Origin: Streptosporangiaceae bacterium
GTDB taxonomy: Bacteria; Actinomycetota; Actinomycetes; Streptosporangiales; Streptosporangiaceae
Direction of reading: 5' to 3'
Length of the DNA stretch: 5,629 nt
NCBI GenBank assembly: GCA_030040415.1
Contig: JASHTT010000318.1
Coordinates: 1-5,629 of the forward strand
Shown: piece by piece, positions 1 to 5,629 of the stretch
Layout: each line of letters begins with the position of its first letter
Position numbering within the stretch: position 1 is the first letter of the stretch
Program-made: the position numbers and the translations under genes
Notes under the pieces: model-generated
Seen by the model: the letters and a program-made list of their open reading frames with translations, nothing else
Databases searched by the model: none
What the model was told of the DNA's origin: nothing

Positions 1-1
1 G

Positions 2-2116
2 ACGCCGCCGGTCTTCTACGGCACCTTCAGCGCCGCCGGCGGAGCGGAAGCGGACCTGTCAGCCACCGTGGACGGGATCGCCGGGGCGACCCTCGCCGAC
101 ACCCTGTGGCTGGCCGAGCTGTCCGTGAACCCCGAGCTGACTCCGTGGTGGACGTTCTCGGCGGAGAACGTCATCGCAGTGGAGCTGGACCTGTCGCTGC
201 TGGACTACACGTTCGCCAGCTACCATCGCACGCTGTCCAATGTCACCATCCCGCTGGCCCGTGCCGTCACCCCCTACCAGGGCATCACGATCAGCCCGAG
301 TCCCGCCTTCGTGACGCCGGGCGGCACGCTCCAGCTCACAGCCCACGTCGCCGGAACAGCGGACCAGGGCGTCACCTGGTCAGCACCGCCGGGCAACGGA
401 AGCATCACCGGCAGCGGGCTATACACCGCACCAGCCACCCCGGGCACTTATCAGGTCACCGCCACCCAGGCCGCCGTAGGCCTGGATCCCGGAGCCACCG
501 GCATTGCCTCGATCCAGGTAGGACTTCAGCCGCCAGGCCCGCCGACCAGCCCAGCTGCGGCTTCCACGAGCTTCGGCGCCGCCGTCGTGACCTGGACACC
601 ACCTGCCAGCACCGGCGGCGGCCCGCTCACCGGGTACACCATCACCGCCAGTCCCGGGCCAGCCACCGCCACGACGGCCGGCACGGCCACCAGCTCGGCC
701 ATCCGCGGGCTTATTCCCGGTGGCGTTTACACCTTCACTGTTACCGCCAGCAACAGCGGCGGTACCAGCCTGCCTTCCGCGCCCACCAGCCCGATCGTGA
801 TTGACGACGCCGGCGGGGCCTGGACGACCACCCCTGCCCCGCGGCCGGCGGACGCGAATCCCGGTCAGACGACTTTGTCGGCAATTACCTGTTCCGCCGC
901 CTCCTGTGTCGCGGTCGGCGGCTACCAAAACTCGGCCCTGGATGAGCCCGCCATGCTGCTGTCCGGTTCCGGGTCCTCGTGGACGTCGGTTGCGGCGCCG
1001 GTGCCGTCGAATGTCAACACCGATGACTACTACTCAGCGAACCTGGATGCGGTGGCCTGCCCATCCTCTTCCAGTTGCGTCGCCGTCGGCGACTATGGCT
1101 ACAACCTGGACGAAGGCTCCGGCCTGCTGGTCACCGGATCGGGGAAGTCGTGGACGGCCATCAAAGCCCCGCTGCCCGCCAACGCCGGCGGTAGTACCCC
1201 GAACCTCGACGCGGTCGCGTGCGGCGCTGTCGGTCACTGCGTAGCCGTCGGGATATACGGCGCCACCGGGAGCTCGGGGAACTACTGGGCCGGGCTGATC
1301 CTCACCGACTCCGGGGGATCGTGGACAGCCGCCCGGGCCCCGCTGCCCGCTAACGCCGTGGTGACCGGCGGGTTCGAGGCCGACATCTACTCCGTCACCT
1401 GCCCGGCGCCGACAAGCTGCGTGGCCGTCGGGAGTTATTACACGGGCCCGGGGGTCACCCAAGGACTGCTGCTAACCCAGTCGGGCACCACGTGGACGGC
1501 TGTCGAGGCACCACTGCCTGTCGGCGGCAGCGAGGGCGCGCTCAGAGCCGTGGCCTGTCCCGCGACGTCCACCTGTGTGGCTGTCGGTGACTACGGCGGG
1601 CCGAACGGGACACAGCCGGGGCTTATCGAGACCGGATATGGCAAGACATGGACGCCGGCCAGGACGCCGATGCCCACTGGAGTCACCGCAGTGGACCTCG
1701 CGGCCGTCGCGTGTGCTTCACGGTCCGAGTGTCTGGCGGGCGGATCCTCCGGTCCGCAAGCAGGTGCTGTCCTGGTCACTGGCGCTCGTGCATCCTGGAC
1801 GACCGTCAAGGCACCCGCCCCCGCAGGCGCCCAGTCCGGCGTCGGCGCGATCCTGTCCGTTGCGTGCCCGTCAGCTTCCATGTGCGTCGCCGCCGGAACC
1901 TACGCGAACGCCGCTGGCCAGCAGATCGAGCTGCTCTACGGGCTCGGCGCAGTCTGGTCGGCCGCCGGGGCGCACCTGCCGCCAGGCGCGGAGCTATGGG
2001 CGAATGGTCTGTCGCCGATCGCCTGCACCTCGCCTTCGACCTGCACGGCGGTCACCACCGACACCACCTCGTCAGGCAAAAACAGTTACGGAGCCTTGAT
2101 AAGCGGACCAGGCTGA
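2..2116 (+). CDS. Secreted modular protein: all-beta end, Ig-like, Fn3, C-terminal 8-bladed propeller (5' partial)
   Basis: The frame is open at the left edge, so the true start and any signal peptide lie upstream. The GTG at 68 is internal: homologous sequence continues before it. 704 codons are visible, ending at TGA 2114-2116. Numbering from the codon at 2, residues 1-94 are the end of an all-beta domain (motifs PWWTFSA, LDLSLLDYTF). Residues 95-173 are a bacterial Ig-like (BIG2-type) domain with ISPSPAFVTPGGTLQL, VTW and GLYTAP. Residues 177-267 are an Fn3 domain (VVTWTPPAS, PLTGYTI, YTFTVTASNS). Residues 274-704 are eight propeller repeats. No catalytic motif, LPXTG signal or C-terminal membrane segment is present; the chain ends SGPG just after the last blade. 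The Cys pairs and domain types point to an exported protein that binds something outside the cell, but the ligand is unknown. The 5' third parallels the rear of the next gene, so the two look like tandem paralogues. The reading frame is very secure; the function is only inferred. Confidence 0.93.
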   Translation, partial: TPPVFYGTFSAAGGAEADLSATVDGIAGATLADTLWLAELSVNPELTPWWTFSAENVIAVELDLSLLDYTFASYHRTLSNVTIPLARAVTPYQGITISPSPAFVTPGGTLQLTAHVAGTADQGVTWSAPPGNGSITGSGLYTAPATPGTYQVTATQAAVGLDPGATGIASIQVGLQPPGPPTSPAAASTSFGAAVVTWTPPASTGGGPLTGYTITASPGPATATTAGTATSSAIRGLIPGGVYTFTVTASNSGGTSLPSAPTSPIVIDDAGGAWTTTPAPRPADANPGQTTLSAITCSAASCVAVGGYQNSALDEPAMLLSGSGSSWTSVAAPVPSNVNTDDYYSANLDAVACPSSSSCVAVGDYGYNLDEGSGLLVTGSGKSWTAIKAPLPANAGGSTPNLDAVACGAVGHCVAVGIYGATGSSGNYWAGLILTDSGGSWTAARAPLPANAVVTGGFEADIYSVTCPAPTSCVAVGSYYTGPGVTQGLLLTQSGTTWTAVEAPLPVGGSEGALRAVACPATSTCVAVGDYGGPNGTQPGLIETGYGKTWTPARTPMPTGVTAVDLAAVACASRSECLAGGSSGPQAGAVLVTGARASWTTVKAPAPAGAQSGVGAILSVACPSASMCVAAGTYANAAGQQIELLYGLGAVWSAAGAHLPPGAELWANGLSPIACTSPSTCTAVTTDTTSSGKNSYGALISGPG
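284..802 (+). other. Ig-like plus Fn3 stalk of the first gene
   Basis: Positions 284-520 encode a BIG2-like Ig domain: an ISP start, V-T-P-G-G-T turn, VTW core at 371-379, then GSITGSGLYTAP and a closing Y-Q-V-T-A-T strand. Positions 530-802 encode an Fn3 domain with a core Trp in VVTWTPP, the G-G-G-P-L-T-G-Y turn and a YTFTVTASNSGG strand. A very short linker containing Gly, Pro and Asp joins this to the propeller. Such domains usually act as spacers or binding modules in secreted proteins. The same pair in the same order is found at 4659-5174 in the next gene. Confidence 0.85.
821..2113 (+). repeat. Eight propeller-blade repeats with one Cys pair per blade
   Basis: A unit of about 49-57 residues recurs with the consensus V-A-C-x5-C-V-A-V-G-x-Y, then G-L-L-x-T-x-S-G, then S-W-T-x4-A-P-L-P. 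The first Cys codon of each unit is at 890, 1058, 1220, 1400, 1556, 1712, 1865 and 2024. The Trp codons are at 821, 980, 1151, 1322, 1493, 1649, 1796 and 1955. The array opens with a lone Trp strand (WTTTPAP) and closes with a unit that has its Cys pair but no Trp strand. This is the circular permutation expected when the N-terminal strand completes the last blade. Blade 1 has C-x4-C instead of C-x5-C. Blades 6 and 8 lose the AVG turn (AGG and AVT). The fold is inferred from the pattern, which resembles BNR/Kelch-like propellers; I do not assign a named family. Confidence 0.82.
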
Positions 2117-2216
2117 CTGAGCACCCCGAATCCGTGAACTCCGCCGCCAATCAAAGTCACGCGCGTGGCCGAACTGCTGGGCCCGCGATACGCGGCGCCA
2201 CTGCCGATTTGCGATC

Positions 2217-2222
2217 TAGGAT
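2217..2222 (+). promoter_or_regulatory. Possible -10 element (TAGGAT)
   Basis: TAGGAT fits the TAnnnT pattern typical of actinomycete housekeeping -10 boxes and lies about 200 bases before the second gene's start. No good TTGAC-like -35 is found 16-19 bases upstream, where the sequence is GC-rich. A hexamer like this is common by chance, so this is a candidate only. If it is used, the mRNA would have a leader of roughly 190 bases. Confidence 0.2.
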
Positions 2223-2406
2223 CCCGCGGGGCTCGGCCGTGGCTCTCAAATTGGCTGGCGTCTCGTAATCGGGGCGGTGTTCTCGGGCGTCTTGTTTTCA
2301 CTGCGGCCGATCAGCACGGAATGTCGCGATGGGGTGACGGCGGAAGCCGAGCCATTGTCTGCGTCGGGTCAGGCCCTGTAATGGCGCGGGTTCGACCTGA
2401 GGGGCG

Positions 2407-2412
2407 GGTGGA
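2407..2412 (+). promoter_or_regulatory. Ribosome binding site supporting the GTG start at 2418
   Basis: GGTGGA lies five bases before GTG 2418 and is a fair purine-rich Shine-Dalgarno match. A second purine run, GAGGGG at 2399-2404, is 13 bases away and too far for ideal use. The in-frame TAA at 2379-2381 and the lack of any other in-frame ATG, GTG or TTG between it and 2418 make this start the only reasonable one if the sequence is correct. Confidence 0.5.
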
Positions 2413-2417
2413 CGGTT

Positions 2418-2498
2418 GTGGGCTGGCGACTGCTGCTGACGGCGGGTGCTGTGAGTGGGGCGCTCGTTATTGGCGGGGGCGGTGCTGCAGCGGCGTCG
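2418..2498 (+). other. Signal peptide of the second gene
   Basis: The first 27 codons encode a short n-region with a single Arg (MGWR), a hydrophobic core rich in Leu, Ala, Val and Gly, and a run of four Ala before Ser-Ser. This allows an A-x-A cleavage near residues 26-27. It fits a Sec signal peptide: there is no twin arginine and no lipobox Cys. The n-region is less basic than is usual in actinomycetes. Confidence 0.75.
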
Positions 2499-5400
2499 TC
2501 GGGCTTGCGCGGCTCGGGCCAGCCGATTGCTCGGTCCGTGGCAGCGGGCCAGTCGCCGCGATCCTCAGACGCCACGACGGCGGCGGTGCCCGATGCACCG
2601 CTGGTGACTTCGGTAGTGGCTGAGGGACTGGGTTTGCTGGTGTCGTGGCAGCCGGACCCGGCGAGCGAGCTGGTGTCGTCGTATGTAGTGACGGTCGCGC
2701 CGGCACTCAGCGGGGCCAAGCTGCGGTCGGGGTGCTCGGGGCCATTCACGCTGTCGGTGAGCGGGTCGAACTCCGCCGGCCTGGTCGGAGGGTTGTGCAC
2801 TGGGGTCGCATATCAGGCCGATGTTGCGGCCGCGAACTCGGCGGGGTCGAGCGGGAAGTCAGCGTTGTCCAGCCCGGTGGTGCCGCTTGCGGCGCAGGTG
2901 CCGGAGGAGCCGCTCATCACCACGGTGTTCGGGCGCAGCCGCGGGCTGCTGGTGTCGTGGACCGCGCCGGGGAATGACGGCGGGAAGCCGCTGACCGGCT
3001 ATACGCTGGCCGCGACGGCCGGCGGGAAAACCACGAGGGTCACGGCGTCGGCGTCGGCGACCAGCGTCACGGTCGCGGGCTTGGTCAACGGGACCAAGTA
3101 CTCGCTGGCGCTGACCGCGTCGAACTCGGTCGGCGCGTCGGCTGCCGCAACCGCGACGGGTACACCTGCGCGTTCGCATCCGCCGGGGGTGCCAGGGCAG
3201 GTGACCGCGAGCCCGACCGGGTCGGGCGCGATCGTGGTGTCGTGGGCCGCGCCGGCTGATGATGGCGGCGACGCGCTGACCGGGTTCACCGTGACCTGGC
3301 AGCAGGTTGTCCCGGCTTCCAGCGGCAAGGGGTATGTGCACGCTCCAGGATCCAGTGCGCATACGGCGACCACCGGGGCGTCGGCCAGCAGTCTCAAACT
3401 TCCAGCGGGGGACTTCAGCCCGGCGGCAGCGCTGTACAGCATCACGGTAGCCGCTTCCAACGCAGCCGGAACCGGAGCGGCGACCGGGACGGCTAACCCG
3501 GTCGCGCCGGTCACCAAGGTATCCAGCCAGGTCGTGGTGCTATCGGCGGCGACGATGGCTGAACTGGGCAGCGATACCCCGGCAGCGGGCGGGAACGGCA
3601 GCGTGCTCGTCTGGCCAGCTCCTGCGCCCGCGCAGGTGACCGGGCTGACAGCCGGCCAGGTCCTGGTGGCCAGCCCGGCCGCGGCCGCGCCGGACGGTCT
3701 GCTCGATAGCGTCGACAGCATCTCCACTGACACCGCCGGGGACGTCACCGTCACCACCACGACGGCGGCGCTGACTGATGTGTTCACCAGCCTGGCGCTG
3801 GCCACCAGCACCAACCCGCTAGCACCCGCCACGACCGGGTCAGCGGATGGTGCCGTGAGCCATAGCACGGCAGCGCGGTTCGTCCCTGACGTGGCAGGGA
3901 TCCGGGACCTCAGCACCGCCCCGGCCGCGACCGTGACGTTCTCCGACACCCTGAGCCTCGGTTTCGACTACGGAGGGGACAGCAGTACTGGGGTGGCGGT
4001 GAGCGGGGAACTGGACCTGACCCCGAGCCTGAGCCTGACCCTTGGCTTGGATCACGACTTCGCCGGCATCCCCAACGGCGTGTCGCTGACCGCCGCCGCG
4101 AGCGACACGCTGACCGACACGATCGCGGCCGACGCGCATGCTGACTTCACCAAGACCCTGGGCGAGATCGAGAGCGCGCCGATCGACATCCAGATCGGCC
4201 CGGTACCGCTGGTCATCGTGCCCAAGATCCCTATCACGCTGTCGGTCAGCGGCGAGATCGGCATGCAGGTTCAGGCCAGCGTCACGATCGGCGCAAGCCT
4301 GTCCTGGGACAGCAACACCCCGCACACGCTGTCCACGGCCAACACCAGCACCGCTCCGTCGGTCTCCGCCGGCCCGCTGCCCGGGATGACGACGACCGGG
4401 GAACTGGAAGCCGACCTGTCCGTGGAGCCCCAGCTTGACATCTACGACGCGGGCGGGCCGGACGTGGCGGGCGAGGCCATCCTGACGGGCCTGGTCAACC
4501 TGAGCCCGCCCGCCGGCGGGGCCTACCTCTCGCTGACACCGTCGCTGGAATTGCTGGCCGGCCTGGACGTGGACGTGCTTGGTTACTCGGCATCCTTCGA
4601 TGTCCCGCTTGCTACCAAGACGTTCAAGCCGTTCCAGATCCTGAAGCCATTCGGCCCAGTGCTGACCATCTCGCCGGCCTACCCGTCAGTCGAACCCGGG
4701 CACACCGTGAAACTGGCAGCGACGACCTCTACCGGGTCCGCCGCCCAGTCTGTTACCTGGACGCTGAGCGGGGCGGCAGGGGACACCATCAGTTCGGCTG
4801 GCGTGTTCACCGCGGTCAAGCCGGCTGGCCGCAGCGTCACCGTGCTCGCTACCGACGGCAGCGGCGCCGTCGGCGTGACCACTGTCAGTGTCGGCGCGGC
4901 ATTCGACCCCGTAGGCAACCTCGAGGCAACCCAGGACAGCACCAGCCTGGGCGGAGAGGTGTCCTGGAGCGCGCCTGCCAGCGCTGGCGGCTCTGCCGTC
5001 AAGGACTACGTCCTGACCGTCAGCAACGGGGTGCCGGGCCAGACCGTCACTGCGACCTCGGCGAGCCTGCCCAGCCTGCAGCCCGGCGTCAGCTACACGA
5101 TCACCGTGTACCCCGCTAATAAGGCGGGGCAGACCGGGCCCGCGGCCAGCACCACCCTGCAGGTCATCCCGCTGTGCACGGACACCTTCACCGGCGGCAA
5201 CGGCGGTAGTGGCACCGCCTGGGACACCCCCGGCAACTGGTCGACCGGCCAGGTCCCCACCGCCGACGACTGGGTCTGCACCGGAGGCAGCGGTATCACC
5301 CTGCCGGCGCAAGCCGTCACCGTCCAGGGTCTGCAGTTGACCGGTGCGCTCAGCATCCCGGACAAGGGCACGCTGACCGTTTCGAGCGTGCTGGCCGTTA

Positions 5401-5629
5401 ACGGAACCATCGGAGGACCCGGGACCTTGTCGCTGCCATCCGGCTCCACCGGGACGTTGAGCCCGGATGCGGTGGTGTCGGGGGTGGAGGTGGTGAACCG
5501 GGGGACGGTGACGGTGGCGGGCGGTGGTTCCGGCGTGGGCATGCAGAACGCGGCGGTGCTGGAGAACGCCGGGACGCTGGTGCTGGCCGATGACAGCGTC
5601 CTGGCCGCTGACGGTGGCGGGACTAATGA
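2418..5629 (+). CDS. Large secreted multi-domain surface protein: signal peptide, Fn3 x3, all-beta domain, Ig-like, Fn3, NWS module (3' partial)
   Basis: This frame is open from GTG 2418 to the right edge without a stop, giving 1,070 codons plus two bases. Residues 1-26 form a signal peptide: MGWR, a hydrophobic stretch LLLTAGAVSGALVIGGGG, then AAAA before Ser27. Residues 57-159, 161-252 and 254-364 are three Fn3 domains (VSW cores, D-G-G-K-P-L-T-G-Y type turns). Residues 365-747 are an all-beta region of alternating hydrophobic strands, including IGPVPLVIVPKIPITL. Residues 748-826 are an Ig-like domain, 828-919 a fourth Fn3, and 920 onward a module with GTAWDTPGNWSTGQVP and beta-helix-like Gly/Thr/Val-rich strands. 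No enzyme motif is seen. The protein is most likely exported and works as an adhesin-like or binding protein on or outside the cell. Anchor and C-terminus lie beyond the window. Codon use differs between front and rear domains. The reading frame is very secure; the role is inferred. Confidence 0.93.
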   Translation, partial: MGWRLLLTAGAVSGALVIGGGGAAAASSGLRGSGQPIARSVAAGQSPRSSDATTAAVPDAPLVTSVVAEGLGLLVSWQPDPASELVSSYVVTVAPALSGAKLRSGCSGPFTLSVSGSNSAGLVGGLCTGVAYQADVAAANSAGSSGKSALSSPVVPLAAQVPEEPLITTVFGRSRGLLVSWTAPGNDGGKPLTGYTLAATAGGKTTRVTASASATSVTVAGLVNGTKYSLALTASNSVGASAAATATGTPARSHPPGVPGQVTASPTGSGAIVVSWAAPADDGGDALTGFTVTWQQVVPASSGKGYVHAPGSSAHTATTGASASSLKLPAGDFSPAAALYSITVAASNAAGTGAATGTANPVAPVTKVSSQVVVLSAATMAELGSDTPAAGGNGSVLVWPAPAPAQVTGLTAGQVLVASPAAAAPDGLLDSVDSISTDTAGDVTVTTTTAALTDVFTSLALATSTNPLAPATTGSADGAVSHSTAARFVPDVAGIRDLSTAPAATVTFSDTLSLGFDYGGDSSTGVAVSGELDLTPSLSLTLGLDHDFAGIPNGVSLTAAASDTLTDTIAADAHADFTKTLGEIESAPIDIQIGPVPLVIVPKIPITLSVSGEIGMQVQASVTIGASLSWDSNTPHTLSTANTSTAPSVSAGPLPGMTTTGELEADLSVEPQLDIYDAGGPDVAGEAILTGLVNLSPPAGGAYLSLTPSLELLAGLDVDVLGYSASFDVPLATKTFKPFQILKPFGPVLTISPAYPSVEPGHTVKLAATTSTGSAAQSVTWTLSGAAGDTISSAGVFTAVKPAGRSVTVLATDGSGAVGVTTVSVGAAFDPVGNLEATQDSTSLGGEVSWSAPASAGGSAVKDYVLTVSNGVPGQTVTATSASLPSLQPGVSYTITVYPANKAGQTGPAASTTLQVIPLCTDTFTGGNGGSGTAWDTPGNWSTGQVPTADDWVCTGGSGITLPAQAVTVQGLQLTGALSIPDKGTLTVSSVLAVNGTIGGPGTLSLPSGSTGTLSPDAVVSGVEVVNRGTVTVAGGGSGVGMQNAAVLENAGTLVLADDSVLAADGGGTN
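2586..3509 (+). repeat. Three tandem Fn3 domains at the front of the second gene
   Basis: Domain 1 (2586-2894) is divergent: it keeps the LLVSW core but contains Cys106 (codon 2733) and Cys127 (codon 2796), a probable disulfide in an otherwise Cys-poor protein. Domain 2 (2898-3173) is a textbook bacterial Fn3: LLVSWTAPGNDGG, PLTGYTL, G-L-V-N-G-T-K-Y and LTASNSVG. Domain 3 (3177-3509) has IVVSWAAPADDGG and TGFTVTW, then an extended loop before YSITVAASNAAG. Repeated Fn3 units of this kind normally form a stalk carrying other modules away from the cell. Confidence 0.88.
3510..4658 (+). other. Long all-beta domain of the second gene
   Basis: About 383 residues (365-747) show no Cys and many alternating polar/hydrophobic strands, such as SLSLTLGLDHDF, ITLSVSGEIGMQV and GELEADLSVEPQL. 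A hydrophobic block, PVPLVIVPKIPITL, begins near 4200 and is too short and Pro-broken to be a membrane segment. From memory this resembles an unnamed beta-rich domain of actinomycete exported proteins, in which a 'VVIVPK' segment precedes Gly/Ser/Val strands; I cannot verify this here. The last part corresponds to the truncated N-terminal segment of the upstream gene. Repeating L-x-L-x-L strands suggest a beta-sandwich or beta-solenoid. Confidence 0.6.
4659..5174 (+). other. Ig-like plus Fn3 pair of the second gene
   Basis: Positions 4659-4895 encode a BIG2-like Ig domain: LTISPAYPSVEPGHTVKLAA, VTW at 4752-4760, TISSAGVFTA and a V-T-V-L-A-T closing strand. Positions 4899-5174 encode an Fn3 domain with GEVSWSAPASAGG, VKDYVLTVSNG, L-Q-P-G-V-S-Y and ITVYPANKAG. 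Order, spacing and key motifs match 284-802 of the upstream gene, which supports common ancestry of the two proteins. Confidence 0.85.
5175..5629 (+). other. NWS-type C-terminal module, possible start of a beta-helix (cut by window end)
   Basis: The module opens with Cys920 (codon 5175), runs through GGNGGSGTAWDTPGNWSTG and QVPTADDWVC, and reaches Cys954 (codon 5277). W-D-x3-N-W-S-x-G-x2-P followed by an acidic pair is a recurrent opening of repeat modules in large bacterial surface proteins. It is followed by short strands such as GTLTVSSVLAVNGTIGG, VNRGTVTVAGGG and ENAGTLVLADDS, with a G-T-L/V turn roughly every 20-30 residues. This pattern suits a right-handed beta-helix, as in adhesin or autotransporter-like passengers. 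The two Cys may form a disulfide capping the helix. The module continues beyond the window. Confidence 0.6.

Larger units (their letters stand above)
2117..2417. other. 301-bp intergenic region, no gene supported
   Basis: The gap separates two co-directional genes and is long enough for the second to have its own promoter. I see no coding frame with plausible protein content. The only compact hairpin is CCGCG-ATA-CGCGG at 2183-2195. It has a five-pair stem and no T-tract, so it is not a persuasive intrinsic terminator. In the frame of the downstream gene a TAA at 2379-2381 blocks any start further upstream. Nothing like a tRNA, riboswitch or operator stands out. Confidence 0.7.

Noticed and set aside
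106..804. Plus-strand frame overlapping the first gene out of frame
   Set aside because: Its translation is Arg/His/Pro-rich, typical of a shifted frame in GC-rich DNA, while the Ig-like and Fn3 motifs are in the other frame.
2183..2195. CCGCG-ATA-CGCGG hairpin as a terminator for the first gene
   Set aside because: It has only five base pairs and no following T-run, and it lies about 70 bases past the stop. It is mentioned in the intergenic entry but not called as a terminator.
2230..2353. Eight-base inverted repeat GGCTCGGC / GCCGAGCC (2230-2237 and 2346-2353)
   Set aside because: The arms are 108 bases apart, do not extend further and are pure GC-rich sequence, so chance is the simplest explanation.
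2355..2382. TTGTCT with TGTAAT 16 bases later as a promoter for the second gene
   Set aside because: The -10 hexamer lacks the TA at its first two positions and the -35 match is weak, so I did not list it.
2165..2623. Plus-strand frame crossing the intergenic gap into the second gene
   Set aside because: Its translation is Gly/Arg/Cys-rich with no domain, and it runs out of frame over the signal peptide and first Fn3 of the real gene.
2999..3949. Long minus-strand open frame (316 codons)
   Set aside because: It lies wholly antisense to clear Fn3 and all-beta coding sequence. It is a by-product of high GC third positions and its translation has no recognisable domain.
4686..5542. Overlapping minus-strand frames opposite the Ig-like, Fn3 and NWS modules
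   Set aside because: They are low-complexity (Ala/Gly/Arg or Pro/Val/Thr) mirrors of plus-strand domains with strong motif support.
5624..5629. Two adjacent stop codons (TAA TGA) at the very end of the window
   Set aside because: They are not in the frame of the second gene, which reads through them as ACT AAT GA. That frame is already closed by a TGA at 5591, so they are not evidence for the gene's end unless a frameshift lies between about 5594 and 5624.

Overview
The window comes from a GC-rich bacterial genome, most likely an actinomycete. The signs are strong G/C in third codon positions, a GTG start, and large secreted proteins made of fibronectin type III (Fn3) and Ig-like domains, which are typical of soil Actinomycetota. 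I cannot place it more precisely. There are no RNA genes, mobile elements, CRISPR arrays or recognisable enzymes.

Layout: two large genes lie head to tail on the + strand, and both are cut by the window edges. Gene 1 (2-2116) enters from the left edge already in frame. It encodes the end of an all-beta domain, one bacterial Ig-like domain, one Fn3 domain and a C-terminal array of eight roughly 53-residue blades, each with a Cys pair and a Trp, predicted to close into an eight-bladed beta-propeller. A 301-bp intergenic stretch (2117-2417) follows. It has a possible -10 element but no convincing terminator. Gene 2 (2418 to beyond 5629) starts at a GTG with a signal peptide. It continues through three Fn3 domains, a long all-beta domain, an Ig-like domain and a fourth Fn3, and ends in the window inside an 'NWS.G..P' module that looks like the start of a beta-helix or adhesin-like passenger. 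No stop occurs in this frame before the window ends, so a caller that requires a stop inside the window would miss it and report antisense shadows instead.

How they fit together: the first third of gene 1 and residues about 650-919 of gene 2 share the same order (all-beta end, Ig-like domain, Fn3), with alignable motifs. They look like tandem paralogues that keep a common exported stalk and carry different C-terminal modules, a disulfide-rich propeller in one and a putative beta-helix in the other. Both are probably extracytoplasmic binding or adhesion proteins; ligand and function cannot be read from the sequence. Within gene 2, codon use changes between the front Fn3 domains and the rear, which suggests assembly by domain shuffling.
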